This document shows, piece after piece, positions 18,709 to 27,812 of a stretch of DNA of 64,000 nt. This DNA comes from Saprospiraceae bacterium (GTDB lineage: Bacteria; Bacteroidota; Bacteroidia; Chitinophagales; Saprospiraceae). The notes under the pieces are model-generated. The model saw only the letters and a list, made by a program, of their open reading frames with translations, ran no database searches and was not told the origin of the DNA. The stretch lies in contig JADJPZ010000003.1 in assembly GCA_016713025.1 (NCBI GenBank), positions 809,314 through 873,313 of the forward strand. Reading direction: 5' to 3'. Every line of letters starts with the position of its first letter. The stretch's first letter is position 1. The translations under genes were made by a program, and so were the position numbers.

Positions 18709-18784
18709 TAATGGCGACAGAATTATTTTAATAATAAAGACATGTGTATCATCGTCTTTAGAAAAATAAATTCTCGTCGGTATA
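18709..18784 (-). repeat. 76-bp imperfect palindromic repeat, copy 2
   Basis: The reverse complement matches 1612-1687 at all but a handful of positions. It lies only 42 bp from the MITE-like element ending at 18666. Confidence 0.7.
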
Positions 18785-19021
18785 AATGATTGGGTGAATT
18801 AGAGTCACAACTGTTGGGTTAATCCAACAGTTTCCAATAAATCTGAAAGTCAGTATAAATCTGATAACTGTTAGAAAATGCGATGATCACACCCGATGGT
18901 CGCAGTTTGCAACTGCGATCCTGTTAATGATGAATCAGTCTAATGCCTGACAGGCTTAAGTTCATTAGCAGCATGATCATTATATCCAATCCTAAACATA
19001 TCACTGAAAATAAGCTTCAAT
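18785..19021. other. Intergenic stretch with a short perfect hairpin
   Basis: Besides the upstream repeats, this gap before thrC contains GATGGTCGCAGTTTGCAAC followed by TGCGATC (18896-18920), an inverted repeat centred on TTGCAA. I see no gene or RNA gene. Confidence 0.45.
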
Positions 19022-19053
19022 TTTGCAGGTTCCGGCCTTATAGATTATCTTTG
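19022..19053 (+). promoter_or_regulatory. Bacteroidota-type promoter of thrC, apparently leaderless
   Basis: TTTG (19022-19025), 20 nt, TATCTTTG (19046-19053) is a perfect consensus match. Transcription should start about five to seven bases later, on or beside the ATG at 19058 or the ATG at 19061. Confidence 0.75.
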
Positions 19054-19057
19054 CGTC

Positions 19058-20350
19058 ATGATGCAGCTATATAGTACCAACAATAAAAATTTAAAAGTCT
19101 CTCTAAAGGAGGCAGTCATGCAGTCATTGGCACCTGATAAAGGTTTGTACATGCCGGAAGAGTTTCCCAAATTGGCCAATTCAGTGATCAGCGGACTAGA
19201 AAGTCTTTCCTTTCAGGAGATTGCTTACGAAGTGTCACATGCCATCATTGGCAAGTACATACCATCAAACGACCTGCAAGATATGGTTTACAAGGCAATA
19301 AATTTTCCAGCACCTGTACGAGTACTCTCTGAGACTGTAGGCGCACTGGAACTCTGGCATGGGCCAAGTCTTGCATTTAAAGATTTTGGAGCTAGGTTTA
19401 TGGCCGCCTTGATGTCGTATTTTATAAGAAATGAAGACAAAAAACTGACCATATTAGTAGCTACCTCTGGTGATACTGGCGGGGCTGTAGCTGCTGGATT
19501 TTACGATACTCCGGGTATTGAAGTCATCATCCTGTATCCATCAGGAAAAGTGAGTGATCTTCAGGAAAAACAACTGACCACTCTCGGTAAAAACATCACT
19601 GCGCTGGAAATCAATGGTACTTTTGATGATTGTCAGGCATTGGTCAAACAAGCATTTCTGGATGGTGAACTTAATAAAAAATATAATCTAAGTTCCGCCA
19701 ACAGTATCAACATTGCCAGACTGATTCCTCAGAGTTTTTATTATTTTGAAGGCTACAAACAAGTCAAATCATTTGGAAAGGATGTAGTATTCAGCGTTCC
19801 AAGCGGAAATTTTGGCAATCTGACAGCCGGGCTTATTGCCAAAAAAATGGGCCTTCCAGTAAAAAGATTTATTGCAGCTACCAACATAAATAACATTGTG
19901 CCAGACTATCTTCAAAACGGGATATATCAAACCAGACCATCTCAAGCCACCATCAGTAACGCCATGGATGTGGGTGACCCAAGCAACTTTGTGAGAATAC
20001 TGGACTTATACAATCAGGATTATAGCACCTTGAGCAGTCAGGTTTCAGGTTTCTGGACAGATGATCGTGGTACCAGAGAAGCTATGATCGATGCATATAC
20101 CCGCTACAACTATATTTGTGATCCGCATGGTGCCATCGGATACAAGTCGATGACAATGCTGAAGGATCATGAATTTGGTGTGTTTCTGGAGACAGCCCAT
20201 CCGGCAAAATTTCTGGATACTGTCAATGATACCTTAGGCATCCAAACCGAAATTCCGGAAACTTTGGAAATATTGAAGGCAAGGGTAAAAAACGCAACTT
20301 TTTTGGAAAATGATTTTGATAGCTTCAGAGGACTGCTTTTGAGTACTTAA
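19058..20350 (+). CDS. thrC: Threonine synthase
   Basis: A PLP enzyme that converts O-phosphohomoserine to threonine, the last step of threonine synthesis. The PLP-binding lysine is Lys108 in GPSLAFKDFGARF; the phosphate-binding loop ATSGDTGGAVAAGF follows at about 134-147, and SANSINIARLIPQ and SGNFGNLTAGL are further family blocks. The N-terminus (LYSTNNKNLKVSLKEAV) is typical of the 430-residue class close to the E. coli and yeast enzymes. The usual partners thrA and thrB are not upstream, where only repeats lie, so the gene has been separated from the thr operon here. The promoter is directly next to the start codon. Confidence 0.96.
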   Translation: MMQLYSTNNKNLKVSLKEAVMQSLAPDKGLYMPEEFPKLANSVISGLESLSFQEIAYEVSHAIIGKYIPSNDLQDMVYKAINFPAPVRVLSETVGALELWHGPSLAFKDFGARFMAALMSYFIRNEDKKLTILVATSGDTGGAVAAGFYDTPGIEVIILYPSGKVSDLQEKQLTTLGKNITALEINGTFDDCQALVKQAFLDGELNKKYNLSSANSINIARLIPQSFYYFEGYKQVKSFGKDVVFSVPSGNFGNLTAGLIAKKMGLPVKRFIAATNINNIVPDYLQNGIYQTRPSQATISNAMDVGDPSNFVRILDLYNQDYSTLSSQVSGFWTDDRGTREAMIDAYTRYNYICDPHGAIGYKSMTMLKDHEFGVFLETAHPAKFLDTVNDTLGIQTEIPETLEILKARVKNATFLENDFDSFRGLLLST

Positions 20351-20397
20351 CTTTATAAATGTTGCATCGCATTCGCCTATTACTATTGATATCGCCC

Positions 20398-20481
20398 TGT
20401 GTATAACAAATTGCACAAATTCATATTTTCTTCCCCACTACCCTCATTCCCTAAAGAGTCTGTCAAGCTACGCTTGAGACG
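20398..20481 (+). repeat. Dispersed intergenic element R1, copy 2
   Basis: GTGTATAACAAATTGCACAA is followed by CTACCCTCATTCCCTAAAGA and GTCAAGCTACGCTTGAGACG, closely matching the reverse complement of 49954-50036. It is non-coding and lies just after thrC. Confidence 0.72.
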
Positions 20482-20558
20482 CCCTACCCTTTACCACTCA
20501 TCAGACATCTGATCTCCCCTTCAGGGCTACCGTTTACACACAATTAGGGGGGAGAGTC

Positions 20559-20868
20559 TTATAGTCTGTATCCCACCATAAGAGTTTGAAATTTTTCATA
20601 CCCCCATTTGTATGTTATTGTACCTGGTTTGCGTTGTGAAGCATATCCCTTCCATCCTCCGATTCTTGCTGTGATCCATAATGCCCATGCTAATGAATGT
20701 TCGGGATGAGGATTTTTTTGTTTTTCTGTGGCTCCTTGATACACTTTATTTAGCTGTTCTAAACACTTCACCTCCTCTTCTTCAAAAACTTCTTTTAATT
20801 CTATTGAGGTGTCTCCATCTCGTGCCTCTTTTAATAGTTGTATTTTTAATGATGCTTCCATACCCAAA
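20559..20868 (-). pseudogene. IS4-family (Tn5-like) transposase remnant, C-terminal end
   Basis: About 100 residues are left. The block SLAWALWITARIGGWKGY followed by KPGTITYKWGYEKF resembles the C-terminus of IS4-family transposases common in Bacteroidota. The DDE core is missing. The remnant runs directly into the first codons of a kinase gene at about 20869, so the element either inserted there and decayed or was joined by deletion. No terminal inverted repeats are recognisable. Confidence 0.72.
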
Positions 20869-20916
20869 ATTAATACATACAAACAAAAGCAGCGATAGTA
20901 TTTTGATTGACTTCAT
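20869..20916 (-). pseudogene. Relic of the first codons of a sensor kinase gene
   Basis: From an ATG at 20916 the sequence reads MKSIKILSLLLFVCINFG, almost the same as the signal peptide of the kinase starting at 37593 (MKSIKILTFLLFVC). The flanking bases on both sides of this start match 37552-37640 as well. After about 16 codons the similarity ends at the transposase remnant. Confidence 0.7.
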
Positions 20917-20925
20917 ATTGATTGT

Positions 20926-21423
20926 TTAAAGGGTTGGTATCTGAATGATAAAAGATGTTCCTGCCTGCGCTGTCGCTACGGCAGGCAGGCCTTCTCCCAC
21001 CTGACTTTCAATCGGCAACTCTCCGCCATGTGCCTTGATGATATCATTAGTAATACTAAGTCCGAGCCCTGTGCCTTCAGTTCCTTTTTTGGTGGTAAAA
21101 AATGGCTGCAGGATTTTTTCTTTGATTTCATCCGGTATGCCCGGTCCGTTGTCCATGACTGAAATCGAGATGGTTTTACCTTCTTTTTTTGATGTGACGG
21201 TCAATTTTGGCAGATAATTGCGGGACTGATCGGTTAATGTCTTTGATCGCATGGCATCAAATGCATTATTGCACAGATTGATGATCACTCTGGTAAAATC
21301 TTCCTTGATAAGCTGTACCCATCCTATTTTTTCATCCAGATTCAGGGCAATATCGACATTGATCGGATTTTTTCCTGCCCGCATGCCATGAAAACTAAGA
21401 TTGACATACTCTTTTATCAACAC
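20926..21423 (-). pseudogene. GAF-repeat histidine kinase, C-terminal ATPase part (third fragment)
   Basis: This frame carries the ATP-binding domain of the kinase whose earlier parts lie at 21417-23750 and 23776-25065. It has the N-box region INLCNNAFDAM, the G1 box DNGPGIPDEIKEKILQPFF and the G2 box GTEGTGLGLSI. It is separated from the preceding frame by a single-base shift in an A run at about 21443-21447. Near the C-terminus an in-frame 30-bp palindrome (20960-20989) adds ten residues (LPAVATAQAG region) between VGEG and TSFIIQIPTL, where the sibling kinases have none. Confidence 0.82.
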
Positions 21424-23750
21424 ATTGAGGTCGGTTTCTTCTTTTTGCCTGTACCGCCCCTCGAGTGTTGCAGCATAGAGTTGACGATGCCATTGGCTCG
21501 TGTGCCATGTTCGTGCACTTTTTTGAGATTGGACCTGATATCAGAAAGGATTTCATCTATCAGACCTTCATCTCTCGATTCCGGGTTTTTAGCCCTTTCT
21601 TCATCTATTTCTTCCAGCATTTCCAGAGAGACTTCTGAGAAGTTGTTTACAAAATTCAGTGGGTTTTTGATCTCATGTGCGATACCGGCGGTGAGCTGAC
21701 CAAGAGAAGCGAGTTTTTCCTGTTGCACCAGTTGGTTTTGTGTTTTTTTGATTTCATTCATTGCAGCCTCGACGATGGCTTTTGCCTCCTCCAGTTTTGA
21801 GAAATCCTCATATCTGGCATATGCCGTAGAAAAAGCGTCAGCAAGATGCTGGACCAGCTCAAGGGCATCATGACTTAATGGAGCAACATTTCCTACATAT
21901 AGCATACCTTGCAGGAAAGGAAGAAAATGCAGATAAAGATCTTTGGGAAGGTTTTCATTCACATATTTTTCACCGCTGCCCACAGCTCCAAGTCTAACAA
22001 GATCTTTTGTATACGCTATAAAAGCGGCTTCATCCATATGATCATTGAATATCGTCTTATCATGCCAATGACTTACGATCTGCCTTGATTGCGCGGTGGC
22101 ATCGTAACCCAGTCTGAACGTGCTCAATGATTTGCCACCCGGTGTAGACAGGTAAGTCTGAATTTCTTCTGTCTTTTCATTCATGATAAAAACCCCGCAT
22201 CTTATAAAGTCAATTCCCAGGATGGTAAGTTCCCTACAAATCAAAGGAGTGATGCTTTCCAGGTCTTTCTTGGTGCGCATACTGGCTATTTCTGCCCTGA
22301 CTCTGTCCACCGAAGAGCGTTTGACAGTGTCCAAAGCCAGTGCTTCTGCATACCGCAAATCGAGATATCTGCGATAGGTTTGTGCAAACACCCCCGCAAA
22401 GCGTATGAATACGGCAATTGATTGGTCAGAAAATGCCTCTTTTGAAAATACATAAAGGCAGCCTTCGTTAAAATAAAAGTCTGTATGGACTATTTTTGTC
22501 TGTTCTGAATAGTAGTCTCTTTTGATTTTGTAATCGGACTGGCTTTTTATTGTGTCATAATATTTCAATTTATCGTCCCCTTCCAGGATGTAATGATTGG
22601 TTGCCGATTTATTTACCCATCCCTTGTATGCACTCTCCAGCAGACCATGTCCTTTCATATTGATGTGACCTATGGTCAGTTCAGCCTTGCCTTCAGGTGA
22701 TTTAGCCGCTGTCCAGGCTTCCATCATTTCATCAGGCTGCATGATGCCTATACCATAACGGTCTTGTGCTGTAAGTACTCCGAGTGCTGTAAGTTCATCA
22801 AACAATGTTGCTACACTTTCACCCACATCATTGCTATTGTGCATGGCCAAATATCGGCTTCGTACTCTTTCCAATGCCGCTTCTATATGTGCCTCTCTTG
22901 CTTGTGCTTCTGCATTTTTTAAATCATTGAAACGTGTATAACTTGAATCAAATACTTTTCCAAAGCGGTGAAGTATATCGAGTTGCTCAACCGTTTGCTG
23001 AGAGGGGCCAGATGCTTCAATTAATCCAAAAGTATTGAACGACCCGGAAATAACAGTATGTTCTGAAGTTTTGATTCCAACTTTAACTTCATCAGAAAGG
23101 AGTGAAAGCTCAGTTTCATTAAGTAATAATTCATCAATATTTTTCTTTTCGCTTCCCTTTAGTTCGTAGACCCAGGTTGATACTTTTTCTTTCCAGCCTT
23201 TTATTATCGCATCATAGTAAGGATGTTGGAGCCTATTAATAAAATAACTCGTTGTATTTTTTTTATCTTCTGAATTGGCCATCCATATTCTTGCATCAAA
23301 AGTTTCGTGATTAAAAATCCAAATAATGCATCGTGCCAGTACTAAGTCCAGTTTTTTTAATTCTTCAAATAAGGTAGCTACCAATGCCGATAGCTCAACA
23401 GAATTATGCATAGCCATCGCTCTGGCTCTCACTCTTTCCAATGCCGCTTCTATCTGTGCCTCTCTTGCTTGCGCTTCTGCTTTTTGCAGATCAAGGAAGC
23501 GGATATAAGCCTGGTTAAATGCCGTAGTAAAACGGCTGATGATGTCCTGTTGTTCTTTCGGTAATGGCTTCAGGCTACCCGTCACCAGCAATCCAAACTG
23601 ATCAGATGAGCCGGAAAGATAAATGCTTTTTACTGCAGCCATATCTTCTTTTATAAAATCGGGTAACCTAGAGAGCTCTGTTTCGATGAAACCAAATCTG
23701 TCCCAATCCTTTTTCTCTTTTCCTTCAAAAAGGTACTGCCATTTTTCTTT
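21417..23750 (-). pseudogene. GAF-repeat histidine kinase, middle part (second fragment)
   Basis: This part holds three further copies of a module that starts AEAQAREAQIEAALERVR (or close variants) followed by a GAF-like sensor domain, and then the dimerisation and phosphoacceptor helix LTAGIAHEIKNPLNFVNN. Each module begins with a coiled-coil linker of about 30 residues. Its beginning is separated from the first fragment by a TAG codon at 23751-23753, where a Trp codon would fit the local sequence. There is no membrane segment, so the complete kinase would have been cytoplasmic, about 1370 residues long. The ligand of the GAF-like modules is unknown. Confidence 0.82.
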
Positions 23751-23775
23751 CTATTTTGCCAGCAGTCGAGATACA

Positions 23776-25065
23776 TCAGGTGTGAAGGATGCTGATTTTT
23801 CTGTATAAAAACCCATTTTCTGCCAGCAGGCCTTCCTTACCGGCCAGCCACCAGGTGATTCCCTGATTTTCAGGATTGACGATCATGATAAATGCCCTGT
23901 CGAGTTTGGCATCCAGTTTTGTAAGTTCTGCATATAGTTTATAGATAATTCCACTTAAAGCTGATGAATCCATCATAGCCATAGATGCTGCTCTCACTCT
24001 TTCAAGGGCAGCTTCTATCTGCGCTTCACGTGCCTGAGCTTCGGCTATTTGTATATCCCTAAATCGCTGGTAAGCAAGATTAAAAACCTGATGAAAACGT
24101 TTGAATAATATCAAAACTTTTTCTTCCATATCCCGGTACAGTGACAATCCCAGTCCTCCTTCGCCTATAGAAAGAAAACTGTAGCTAACTACTGACGCGT
24201 GATCTAATAACGGGTCCGAAAACTGTTTCACTTCCTTTCGGTGAGTGCGCCAAGTGTCAAGTTCTTTGCCTGTAAGGCTTCCTATAAAATGTCCGTTACG
24301 GGATACAATCATCTGCCTCACCATTTCATTTTCTACCGGACTTTGTTGATATTGTGTATCTTCAATGGTAGGCTGTTCATAAGCCGGAAAATACTGATAA
24401 CAAAGGTATTGTCCGATATTTTCATTAATGATGGCTGTCTGCACATTTCGGATATGATCGACACCAAACTGCTGCAACTGTGCAGCAATAACCCTGCATA
24501 CATCCAGCATGTCATCCGGCTTTTTCATACCCATAGCTGCAGATCTCACTCGTTCCAATGAAGCTTCTATTTCCAGTTCATTGGTCCTTACTTTTACTGC
24601 CTCAAGCAGCCTGGCATTTTCAGCCTTCAGTGCATTTGTAGAAAAAGCCTCGCCTTCCATGGCTTTCATGTCGGGATAAGAACCATGTTGATGCAAGGCC
24701 ATCCAACCTTTTTCAGTCTTTTCCAACAGGGATGACATCCTGAATGGTCCATACAAGATCCATTCTCCTTCTATCATTATATATACATCTGTAAACTCAT
24801 GCAACATGACTTGCGAACCATAAGGGATGATATCGATCTCCCTGTTTCGGAACTCAACATGTCCTTTCATCTGATCCATCATCCAAGTGGTATATTCCAG
24901 AATCTCCTGTTTACTGTTCCATATTTCTTCTTTTGTACCGCCTATATTGCGATAATCATCCCGAAGAAATGTGGCCCAGGTCTCCAGATCACCTTTAAGG
25001 TAGGTCGCCCAGTAGGTTTCTATCCATTGGGTCAATTCTTGTTTTAGTACTTCAGTTATAAACAT
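23776..25065 (-). pseudogene. GAF-repeat histidine kinase, N-terminal SnoaL-like part (first fragment)
   Basis: The first 140 residues resemble the SnoaL/NTF2-like fold (LTQWIETYWATYLKGDLETW, RNREIDIIPYGSQVMLHEF). They are followed by a coiled coil and the first two GAF-like modules (EIEASLERVRSAAMGMKK and EAQAREAQIEAALERVRAAS). The frame ends early: one T fewer in the run at 23807-23811 would let it continue as GFYTEKSASFTPDVSRLLAK up to the TAG at 23751. With that shift, the nonsense codon and the later shift there are three lesions, so this is probably a decayed gene. It is the last and only cytoplasmic kinase of the array and lies 100 bp downstream of a receiver gene. Confidence 0.8.
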
Positions 25066-25167
25066 TCCTTTATGGTATTTATGGGTGTTGGAATAATGAA
25101 GGTTGTGTCATCACCTTTTTTAAACTTGATTTGCTGCTTTTGTGACTTTTAGTAAAAATCTTGCAGT

Positions 25168-25545
25168 TTATTTATTTAACAGGCCTTGAATTTCATCTTT
25201 CAACGTATCGAAATCTATGGGTTTAGTATAAAACCCTTTTGCTCCTGAGCTCATTGCCCTGTCATAATTTTCGCTGTCGCCGTAAGCTGATATCATACTT
25301 ACTTTGATTTCGGGAAATTCGGCTTTGACTTTGTCCAGCAGGTCAAGTCCGGTCATGCCGGGCATATTGATATCCGAAAAAATGTACATCACTTCAGGAG
25401 GTTTGCGACTTCGGAGGATCTCAAGTGCTTCGTTTGCCGAAAATACAAACTCTATTTCAATCTCTCCGCTCCTGATTTCTTTTCTGAGTTTTTGCCGAAA
25501 CAAGATTTCAACATCTTTTTCATCATCTACTACTAAGAATTTCAT
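25168..25545 (-). CDS. Stand-alone response regulator receiver protein, copy 1
   Basis: A 125-residue receiver without output domain. The acidic pocket is in VVDDEKD, the phosphoacceptor is Asp58 in FSDINMPGMTG, the switch Ser is at about 86 (SMISAYG) and the conserved Lys at about 108 (YTKPIDF). It probably relays phosphate between the neighbouring kinases and other partners, or acts by protein contact. It is 21 bp downstream of the kinase at 25566-27719. Two close paralogues lie at 31894 and 45785 in the same setting, and the intergenic bases before copies 1 and 3 are almost identical, so the kinase-receiver pair was duplicated as a block. Confidence 0.93.
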   Translation of the reverse strand: MKFLVVDDEKDVEILFRQKLRKEIRSGEIEIEFVFSANEALEILRSRKPPEVMYIFSDINMPGMTGLDLLDKVKAEFPEIKVSMISAYGDSENYDRAMSSGAKGFYTKPIDFDTLKDEIQGLLNK

Positions 25546-25565
25546 GATTTGATTTTTTTAAGTGA

Positions 25566-27719
25566 TTAAATGTTTAAATTAATTGTGAATGTAGTACCAG
25601 TATTTGTATTGGATTCGACTGAGATCTCCCCGCCATGCGCCTTCACAATATCATAAGCGAGAGAAAGGCCCAATCCTGTTCCCTGCCCGGTTGGCTTGGT
25701 GGTAAAAAAGGGTTGAAAGATTTTGTCTTTGATGGCGTCGGGGATGCCGGAGCCGTTGTCGGAGATGGAAATTTGGATGCTTTCATTTTTGCTCTGCTCA
25801 CCCCCGGCCCCTAAAGGGGTGACCATCCCTTTTGTTCTCACAGATACTTTTGGCTCGTATGTAAAATCTGTCAAATTCGCATCGCCCTTTTGCCTAGATA
25901 AATTTAAAAGATTGGCTTTTTCGTTGACTGCATAAAAGGCGTTGGTGATGAGATTGAGCAGGACTCTGCCGATGTCTTGTGGGATGATGTCTATCTTTGG
26001 CAGGTTGGGATCGAAATGGGTTTCCATCGTGGCATTAAAATCTTTGTCTTTCGCTTTAAGCCCGTGGTATGATAAACGAAGACATTCGTCAGCAAGTGCA
26101 TTGATGTCCGTGGCTTCTTTGGTGCCCGAGCTCTTGCGGGAGTGCTCGAGCATACCCTTGACGATGCTGCTGGCTCTTTTTCCATGGTGGTTGATTTTAG
26201 TTAAGTTTTCTTTGATATCAGTCAAAATTTCATTTTCCAGCTCCTCGTTCCTCGCTCTCTTCTCCTTGCTCCGTTCTTCCAAAACTTCTTCTATCAGCTC
26301 ATTACTTACTTCACTAAAGTTATTGACAAAATTTAAAGGGTTTTGTATTTCATGAGCAATGCCAGCAGTGAGTTCTCCGAGGGAGGCGAGTTTTTCTTTT
26401 TGAACGAGTTGGTCTTGGGTAGATTTTAAGTTTTGCAAGGATGTTTCCAAGGCAAAAGTTCTTTCCTGCACTTTTTCTTCTAAAAGTTTATTTTGTTCTT
26501 TTACCAAACGTTCATTTTCTTCAAGCCGATGAAAGGCTAAGGCTTGAGATTCGGCGGATTCTGCCCTATATATTTTGATACTATTGGCCAATGCAAACGA
26601 TAAAAGGATACATTCGAAACAATTGCCTATGAGTGCAGCATTTAGAGTGAGATAATGATAAGTTACAACGCCTAATACTGTCAATAGACTTATGATTGCG
26701 CCTGTTAGAGAAAAGGACCAGGCAATCACATAATATTTCGCACTTTTATTTCCGCCAATGTAGGCGTAAATACCAGCAAAGAATAAGGAAAAACAAACTA
26801 AGGTAACTAATATTTGTACTAAATTATTAGTAAAAGGTTGAATTTTTAAATATTCCAACGGAATCAAAATAGCCAATAAAATAACAGCACCCATCATAAT
26901 TTGATAGTAGCGAGGGGTTGATGCTCTTGATTTCAAAAAGCTTAAAGAGAATAAAGCTGCGGTGATACCGGTTATTTGAATCCCTACGAAACTTGTAAGA
27001 AATTGAGAATCAATCCCAACATAATACCACAAGCCAACAGAATGGGAATATGAATAAGCCGATGTCAAAACATTTAGACAATAAAGTAGGTATACTCGCT
27101 CTTTTACTAAAAAGAAAATAAAGAGATTAAATAAAAACATGGCCATTATGATGCCTACTAGCAAGCTAACAAAAATATCTTGTCTGTTTTTGGTGTCAAC
27201 CAAGGTTTTTAGGGTGGATATGGTTACCGGAAAATAAAAACTGGAATGAGATTTAGCTTTTATATAAATCAGGGTTGGTTTTGTACCTATATTAAACGTG
27301 GAATTACTCCTTTTAAAAAACATGTCCGAATTTTTAGCAAAATTTCCACCTATCTGAGTCAATTGCGCTCCTGTCTCACTAATAGTCAACACCTCGATAT
27401 GCTGTAATTCAGCGTTGTCAAAAGAAATAAACAAAGGCTCATTCGTCAGATTTTTAATATACAGTTTTACACCAATACTTGCAGTTGTGTTCCCAAAATT
27501 CATGATCGGTGTTTCACTTTTTTGGAAAACCGCATCAGGGAGGGTTTGTACTTGCGCCAAGGTAAGGCTATCGTTTCCATCAATATGAAAACGAGCAAAC
27601 TGCCCAATATCAATTACAGATTGATTTTTGTTATAAATGAGGGTGTCTTCTGCTTTTATACTTAGAGAGGATAAAACCAGAAAATTTAGAAAGAAAAAAA
27701 ACAAAATATACTTGTTCAT
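25566..27719 (-). CDS. 7TMR-DISM sensor histidine kinase
   Basis: A 717-residue kinase with a signal peptide, an extracytoplasmic beta domain of the DISM type (about 25-175), seven membrane helices (about 180-380), a coiled coil, and a HisKA-HATPase transmitter. The phosphoacceptor is His456 in GIAHEIQNPLNF; the N box is NLITNAFYAVNE, the G1 box DNGSGIPDAIKD and the G2 box GQGTGLGLSLAYD. Between the N and G1 boxes it carries about eleven extra residues (GMVTPLGAGGEQ), encoded by a palindrome at 25797-25830 and absent from the kinases at 27813 and 35347. It is followed by receiver copy 1. 7TMR-DISM receptors are thought to bind small carbohydrate-like ligands outside; the actual signal is unknown. 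Confidence 0.93.
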   Translation of the reverse strand: MNKYILFFFFLNFLVLSSLSIKAEDTLIYNKNQSVIDIGQFARFHIDGNDSLTLAQVQTLPDAVFQKSETPIMNFGNTTASIGVKLYIKNLTNEPLFISFDNAELQHIEVLTISETGAQLTQIGGNFAKNSDMFFKRSNSTFNIGTKPTLIYIKAKSHSSFYFPVTISTLKTLVDTKNRQDIFVSLLVGIIMAMFLFNLFIFFLVKERVYLLYCLNVLTSAYSYSHSVGLWYYVGIDSQFLTSFVGIQITGITAALFSLSFLKSRASTPRYYQIMMGAVILLAILIPLEYLKIQPFTNNLVQILVTLVCFSLFFAGIYAYIGGNKSAKYYVIAWSFSLTGAIISLLTVLGVVTYHYLTLNAALIGNCFECILLSFALANSIKIYRAESAESQALAFHRLEENERLVKEQNKLLEEKVQERTFALETSLQNLKSTQDQLVQKEKLASLGELTAGIAHEIQNPLNFVNNFSEVSNELIEEVLEERSKEKRARNEELENEILTDIKENLTKINHHGKRASSIVKGMLEHSRKSSGTKEATDINALADECLRLSYHGLKAKDKDFNATMETHFDPNLPKIDIIPQDIGRVLLNLITNAFYAVNEKANLLNLSRQKGDANLTDFTYEPKVSVRTKGMVTPLGAGGEQSKNESIQISISDNGSGIPDAIKDKIFQPFFTTKPTGQGTGLGLSLAYDIVKAHGGEISVESNTNTGTTFTINLNI

Positions 27720-27812
27720 TTTTTAAGATTTGTGCCATTCGGCCGATTTGATTGTCAGATTGGTTTTTTTTAACACATATTATTTTTTATCCAAATCCCC
27801 ATACACTTTTCA

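Noticed and set aside
18945..18955. Short palindrome GCCTGACAGGC as operator of thrC
   Set aside because: It is more than 60 bp upstream of the promoter, only five base pairs long and not repeated elsewhere in a promoter.
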